Assembly (NCBI RefSeq): GCF_000420505.1
Contig: NZ_ATVB01000004.1
Coordinates: 82,334-146,333, forward strand
Length of the DNA stretch: 64,000 bases
Reading direction: 5' to 3'
Origin: Alloscardovia omnicolens DSM 21503
Lineage (GTDB): Bacteria; Actinomycetota; Actinomycetes; Actinomycetales; Bifidobacteriaceae
The translations under genes were made by a program, and so were the position numbers. Under the pieces are notes generated by a model. That model was not told where the DNA came from and ran no database searches. It saw nothing but the letters and a program-made list of their open reading frames with translations. Shown here piece by piece: positions 60,240 to 64,000 of this stretch (the stretch's first letter is position 1; each line of letters starts with the position of its first letter).

Positions 60240-61271
60240 ATGGCTGGAATCAAGGACGTGGCACGCGCGGCCGGGGTGTCGGTCAGCACGGTCTCCTATG
60301 TGCTGTCCGGCAAGCGCGCGATCTCGGAGAAGACCGCCGCCAGGGTGCGCGACGCCATCCGCGAGCTGCAGTACACGCCGGACGCCTCCGCCCAGAAGAT
60401 GCGGGGCATCCGCAACCAGATCCTGGCTGTCAGCGAGCCGATTCGCGGCGACATCGACGAGGCGAAGTACAACGCGTACTTCCTGCACACGGCGTGGCAG
60501 GCGAAGAACGCAGGCTACGACGTGCTGCTGCTCAGCGGTGAGGATGCGGTGGATGACATCCGTCGTGTGGCCCGCAGCAACATGGTCGACGGCGTACTGC
60601 TGCTCGACATCGTAGAGGACGACAAGCGCGTGGTCGAGGTCGGCTTGTACGGCAAGCCCTGCGTGGCCATCGGCTATCCGAGCCGTAAGGGAGACTGCGC
60701 GTACGTGGACATCGACTTCCCCGCCGCCGCCGACCTCGCGGTGCGCTACCTGCATGGCAAAGGGCACCGCGACGTCATCCTGCTGCGCGACAATGAGCGT
60801 GACTACGAACGCCAGTCCGGCTATGTGGTGACGCTGCGCCGCCTGATGCTGGAGCGGGCCGGGGAGATGGGTATGCGCGTCACGGAGTCGGCCAAGAACG
60901 AGTTCGGTCGGTTCGACGCGCGCGCCTTCGTGGACGGCCTACTGAAGTCGGTTCCCCGTCCCACCGCGATCATCAGCCAGGCCGATGCCGATACGCTCAA
61001 CATGGTGACCCGCGAACTCGAGAACCGCGGAATCGACATTCCCGGCGACATCTCCATACTCTCCTGCGGCACGTTCCTTGAGAACGAGCTGGTGGCTCAC
61101 CCGGTCACCGAGATACCGTTGATGCCGAGGTTGCTCTGCTCTAAGGCCGTGGGCCTGCTGCTCTCCGCAGTCGAGGACGGCCGCGCGATCGGAGCAGAAA
61201 GTGAGTTCGTGCCGCCCAGAATCGAGGACCGCGGCTCGGTGTGCTCCCTGAACGAGGGGGATGAGTCATGA
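60240..61271 (+). CDS. LacI family transcriptional regulator
   Basis: The 343-residue regulator has the helix-turn-helix MAGIKDVARAAGVSVSTVSY, VLSGKRAISEKTAARVRDAI and a ligand-binding domain of the LacI/GalR type (ILAVSEPIRGDIDEAKYNAY onward; PTAIISQADADTLNMV; GDISILSCGTFLENELV). AGGAGG precedes ATG 60240 at good spacing; an overlapping ATG at 60237 is possible. It is flanked by three perfect CGAAACGTTTCG sites, one on its own promoter and two downstream, so it likely regulates itself and the following sugar genes. GC content and codon use differ from the raf-locus regulator, and the two share little beyond the family. Confidence 0.93.
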   Translation: MAGIKDVARAAGVSVSTVSYVLSGKRAISEKTAARVRDAIRELQYTPDASAQKMRGIRNQILAVSEPIRGDIDEAKYNAYFLHTAWQAKNAGYDVLLLSGEDAVDDIRRVARSNMVDGVLLLDIVEDDKRVVEVGLYGKPCVAIGYPSRKGDCAYVDIDFPAAADLAVRYLHGKGHRDVILLRDNERDYERQSGYVVTLRRLMLERAGEMGMRVTESAKNEFGRFDARAFVDGLLKSVPRPTAIISQADADTLNMVTRELENRGIDIPGDISILSCGTFLENELVAHPVTEIPLMPRLLCSKAVGLLLSAVEDGRAIGAESEFVPPRIEDRGSVCSLNEGDES

Positions 61272-61313
61272 GATCGGTGGGCGTATCCCCCTGCAATGCT
61301 TTATATCCATAGT

Positions 61314-61325
61314 CGAAACGTTTCG
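61314..61325. promoter_or_regulatory. LacI operator, second copy
   Basis: Perfect CGAAACGTTTCG palindrome between the LacI gene and the permease remnant. Confidence 0.8.
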
Positions 61326-61440
61326 TAGTTGATCACGTCGCCCACGAGGGCGCGATCGGCTACGATCCGGTCGTAACCCACAGCTGCCGGCCCACCCGGA
61401 TCGGACAGCCAAGACGCCGACGCAAACGCCCGTCCCGTTA

Positions 61441-61456
61441 ATCGAAACGTTTCGAT
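61441..61456. promoter_or_regulatory. LacI operator, third copy
   Basis: ATCGAAACGTTTCGAT is a perfect 16-bp palindrome 56 bp before the permease remnant. Two sites 127 bp apart suggest looping or a dual operator on the sugar operon promoter. Confidence 0.8.
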
Positions 61457-61511
61457 TGCCTTCACTACAACTGTTGCCGATGGCAATAACCAATAGGAAA
61501 AGGAGAATCCC

Positions 61512-62053
61512 ATGAACATCAAACGAGGAATCGCAGCCCTGGCCGTGCTGGCCATCATGCTGGCGAACATGATGCCGCAGGAGGCACTGCTCTACCCGCT
61601 GTACACCATGTTCAAGGCCGCCGGGCTGTACAACACGAAGCTCGCGATCATCATCATCTTCACCATCATCCAAAGCGCGTACGGCACTACCTGCTCTCCT
61701 CCGTGTATGGCACGTTCCCGCAGGCCATCCTTGAGGTCGCATCCATCGACGGCGACTCCCGCTGGCAGGTGCTGCTCAAGGTGGTGCTGCCGATCTCCTG
61801 GCACACTATCAGTGTGCTGTTCGTGTTCTTCTTCGTCTGGACGTGGAACGAATACATGATCCCGATGGCGTTTCTGATGGGCGACGACGTGCAGACCATC
61901 CCGCTGGCCCTGGCCACGCTCCAGGGACAGCACACGATGGAAGCCACCACCCTGGCATCCGCATCGCTGCTGAGTATCATCCCGACCATCATCTTCTTCG
62001 TCATCTTCCAGCGCAAGCTCTCCCAGGGCATCACCGCTGGTGCCGTGAAATAA
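61512..62053 (+). pseudogene. Truncated and frameshifted sugar ABC permease (MalG-type)
   Basis: The frame from ATG 61512 reads MNIKRGIAALAVLAIMLANM, MPQEALLYPLYTMFKAAGLY, NTKLAIIIIFTIIQSAYGT, and then continues one frame over as YGTFPQAILEVASIDGDSRW, QVLLKVVLPISWHTISVLFV, WNEYMIPMAFLMGDDVQTIP, ending ITAGAVK. A missing C near 61685 (GGCACTACC for GGCACCTACC) causes the shift. The first two or three helices of a normal permease of about 280 residues are absent, and no binding protein or MalF partner precedes it. A deletion between the operators and this gene probably removed them. Confidence 0.85.
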
Positions 62054-62132
62054 TACCCCCAGCAGGTCCGGCCCGCCCCAGACAAAAACGCCGTGGCGGG
62101 CCAGGCCTGCGACATGAAAGGAGATGAGCATC

Positions 62133-63272
62133 ATGCTCGACGCATTCACCACAGCGAACCCCTCGCCGGGGTTCGGACAAGGCGCCTTGGATGCCGTGGC
62201 CATGAGGACCCCCGGCCGCACCCGCTGCATCAATGCCGAAAACCCGGACGGCGGCAAGGGTCGCGCGGCCATGGCAGCCAGCGCGTTGGGGCCCTCCCGC
62301 AAGGGAAGCCCCTGCATCCGCACGGTGAGGTCCGGAGAATCGGTGACATTGATGGACGTCGAGGGCCCCGGCGTGATCCGTCACATCTGGATGACGGTAA
62401 CCGACCGCACCTCCCCCACAGGCCCCGACGTGCTACGCAACCTGATCTTGGAATTCTACTGGGACGGCGAGGACTCCCCTTCGGTGCAATGCCCGATCGG
62501 CGACTTCTTCTGCTGCGGACACGCCCAGTCCTGCACCATCAACTCAATTCCCGTCATGGTCAACCCGAACCGGGGCTTCAACTGCTACTTCGCCATGCCG
62601 TTCGAGCACGCACGCATCGTGCTGCGCAACGACCACAACGAGGACGTGCCCGCGTTCTTCTACCAAATCGACTACACCGAATACGACCGACTGCCGGCCG
62701 ACACGATGCGCTTCCACGCGCAGTGGCGCCGCCAACGCGTCACCGAACTCGCCCGCGACTACGTGGTGCTCGATGGCGTCGAAGGGCACGGCACCTACGT
62801 CGGCACCTACTTGGCGCTCACCGCGCTCGAAAGCCGCTGGTGGGGCGAAGGTGAATTCAAGTTCTACATCGACGGCGACGGCAAATACCCCACCTGGTGC
62901 AGCACCGGCGCCGAGGACTACTTCGGCGGCGCCTGGAGCTTCGCCGAATTCGACGAACACGACCACATGCACGAGCGCACCTTCACCGGCCCATACCTCG
63001 GCTTCCCGTTCTACTCGCAGAACCTTGCCGGACGCGAAAGCGCCTACTGGGACACTGCCACCCCCGTGACCCGCGGCCTATACCGTTGGCACATCCCCGA
63101 TCCGATCTACTTCGAGCGAGACCTGCGCGTCGAATGGCAGCAGATCGGCACCGAGGAAGCCGGCAACTTCGAACGACAGGACGACGTGGCCACGGTCGCC
63201 TACTGGTACCAAAGCGAACCGCACAAACCATTCGCCCCAATCGGCGACCGCGCGTTCCGCCGGCCACGGTGA
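62133..63272 (+). CDS. GH172 (DUF2961) family glycosidase
   Basis: The 379-residue protein is a complete DUF2961 protein, now GH172. Key blocks are GPGVIRHIWMTVTDRT, LILEFYWDGEDSPSVQCPIG with DFFCCGHAQ, NPNRGFNCYFAMPFEHARIV, and the active-site region YPTWCSTGAEDYFGGAWSFA (Glu261) with HERTFTGPYLGFPFYS (Glu281). These two glutamates match the spacing of catalytic acids described for bifidobacterial GH172 alpha-fructofuranosidase/difructose dianhydride enzymes; other members act on arabinofuranosides. No signal peptide is visible. AGGAG lies nine bases before ATG 62133. Its transport genes are lost or broken, so supply of substrate is doubtful. Confidence 0.88.
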   Translation: MLDAFTTANPSPGFGQGALDAVAMRTPGRTRCINAENPDGGKGRAAMAASALGPSRKGSPCIRTVRSGESVTLMDVEGPGVIRHIWMTVTDRTSPTGPDVLRNLILEFYWDGEDSPSVQCPIGDFFCCGHAQSCTINSIPVMVNPNRGFNCYFAMPFEHARIVLRNDHNEDVPAFFYQIDYTEYDRLPADTMRFHAQWRRQRVTELARDYVVLDGVEGHGTYVGTYLALTALESRWWGEGEFKFYIDGDGKYPTWCSTGAEDYFGGAWSFAEFDEHDHMHERTFTGPYLGFPFYSQNLAGRESAYWDTATPVTRGLYRWHIPDPIYFERDLRVEWQQIGTEEAGNFERQDDVATVAYWYQSEPHKPFAPIGDRAFRRPR

Positions 63273-63479
63273 CTTCCTCGATGTCTGTCGGCCGATGGAG
63301 CCACATCGGTCGACAGGCATCGCCATGTCTTCCACATGGCAGGCATACGCCACCGAAATCGTCTGAATGGCTCGACTCCATTAACTCGTGGATTCTCTGA
63401 CCATCCGTCAAGCAAGTCACGGTCGTCTACGAACGCATCTATTCGAAATTGGTATCCGGAATAGACTTTGCCGTCATCC
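63273..63479. other. Non-coding DNA after the GH172 gene
   Basis: No supported gene is seen. An imperfect hairpin near 63280-63315 (CGATGTCTGTCGG with CCACATCGGTCGACAGGC) could end GH172 transcription but lacks a T run. Confidence 0.3.
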
Positions 63480-63827
63480 GGTTCGACCAGCACGGGTGCC
63501 GAACGTCAGTCGCCGGGAATCTGTTCATCCCAATACGAGGCTTCCGTATCTGGTACCGGAGCCGACGAGACGGATGTCATTGACCGTGCGGGAAATTCAC
63601 TGTTCCAGGCCGGAATCAGCGAGACAAACTGAGATATCGTGGTCGCCCGGATCGCAGATGTCATCCAAGAAAGATTGTCGGCTGAGTCCCTTAACGATGG
63701 ACAAAGGCAATCCGCCATGGCGTCGCTGCGTCGAATCGCCGGCGTTCTCCGACAAACGAAGAACGCCGCTATACGCATCGTTCCCCCCCCCCTGATGGAG
63801 CGGCTACAAGCCGATTTCAATGCATAA
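63480..63827 (+). pseudogene. Unidentified coding remnant with internal stop
   Basis: One frame reads SVSGTGADETDVIDRAGNSL, FQAGISETN, a TGA, then DIVVARIADVIQERLSAESL, NDGQRQSAMASLRRIAGVLR, QTKNAAIRIVPPPLMERLQA, DFNA and TAA at 63825-63827. The helical, well-balanced second half looks like the C-terminus of a real protein, broken by one nonsense codon and without a start. A competing minus-strand frame over the same DNA is probably a GC-driven shadow. A run of ten C (63783-63792) lies inside the frame. The family is not recognised. Confidence 0.35.
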
Positions 63828-63917
63828 CCGCTACAGGCTCGAGGCGACCGAGAAACATAGAATACCCCCGCTCATGAAAGGTTAACGGTTTCAGCGATTA
63901 CAGCTCACGCCGTTATT

Positions 63918-63960
63918 GAATCACGATTAAATGAATCATGATTCAATGTATCGTAATTCA
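63918..63960. promoter_or_regulatory. Three tandem operator-like palindromes
   Basis: TGAATCACGATTAA (63918-63931), TGAATCATGATTCA (63932-63945, perfect palindrome) and TGTATCGTAATTCA (63947-63960) are three related 14-bp sites in a row, just before a possible start codon at 63969. Confidence 0.65.
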
Positions 63961-63968
63961 ATAGTTGG

Positions 63969-64000
63969 ATGACGATGGCGTGGAAAATGGCTGTTTGTGA
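63969..64000 (+). CDS. Possible start of a gene running off the window
   Basis: ATG at 63969 opens a frame MTMAWKMAVC to the window edge, immediately after three operator-like palindromes. Too short to assign. Support comes only from position, since no clear ribosome site is seen. Confidence 0.25.
   Translation, partial: MTMAWKMAVC

Noticed and set aside
63200..63820. Minus-strand frame of about 200 codons with one TGA in the last kilobase
   Set aside because: GC-rich DNA gives long chance frames; its Arg/Ser/Trp-rich composition is less protein-like than the plus-strand frame. It cannot be fully excluded.

Overview
The window looks like a chromosome segment from a low-to-mid GC member of the Bifidobacteriaceae (an Alloscardovia, Scardovia or low-GC Bifidobacterium type organism; the genus cannot be fixed by eye). 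The reasons are a bifidobacterial-type sucrose phosphorylase beside a raffinose-type alpha-galactosidase/ABC system, an actinobacterial zwf-opcA-pgl cluster facing gnd, the murT-gatD pair for lipid II amidation after dnaB, an actinobacterial MetRS with a KFSSS motif, and an LAxTG-type cell-wall anchor.

Layout. 1-4.4 kb: 5' part of a MATE transporter gene, a dense cluster of DnaA boxes, dnaB, murT-gatD. 4.4-18 kb: accessory region with a decayed toxin beside an intact antitoxin, a MerR/TipA-like regulator, a deletion-fused remnant of a methylase/helicase defence locus, a heterodimeric ABC exporter, a RelBE-like module with a large palindromic operator, two flavodoxin-like oxidoreductases, a HAD phosphatase, an OatA-like acyltransferase, a Panacea (SocA-like) antitoxin whose upstream partner carries an in-frame stop, and tRNA-Ala(CGC). 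18-30 kb: housekeeping genes (DedA, rsmI, an AbiEi-like/LRV pair, metG, tatD, kup behind a structured leader, a class II glutamine amidotransferase, a glutamate-cysteine ligase). 29-38 kb: oxidative pentose phosphate genes (gnd; zwf-opcA-pgl), a DtxR-family regulator, an HD hydrolase and an MFS exporter. 38-47 kb: NADH oxidase, a 1763-residue sortase-type adhesin preceded by an 11-G tract, upp and tadA.

47-59 kb is a coherent raffinose/sucrose regulon: GH36 alpha-galactosidase, LacI regulator, sucrose phosphorylase, DUF624 protein, ABC binding protein with two permeases, and an MFS sugar transporter. Similar LacI operators (core TCGAACCSGTTYGA) sit on the promoters of the alpha-galactosidase, sucrose phosphorylase and binding-protein genes, which ties them into one circuit. 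A terminator with an alternative pairing separates the binding protein from the permeases.

From about 58.9 kb the DNA becomes visibly GC-richer and is full of broken genes: a TetM-like translation-factor fragment, a LacI regulator with three perfect CGAAACGTTTCG operators, a truncated and frameshifted ABC permease, an intact GH172 (DUF2961) glycosidase, and unidentified remnants ending in three tandem operator-like palindromes. This reads as an acquired, deletion-eroded carbohydrate island from a higher-GC bifidobacterium.

No clearly new multi-gene system is visible. The best leads are the possible phase-variable adhesin, the DnaA-box cluster at dnaB, the structured kup leader, the two-state RNA in the raffinose operon, the Panacea module, and several perfect inverted repeats in the leaders of housekeeping genes.
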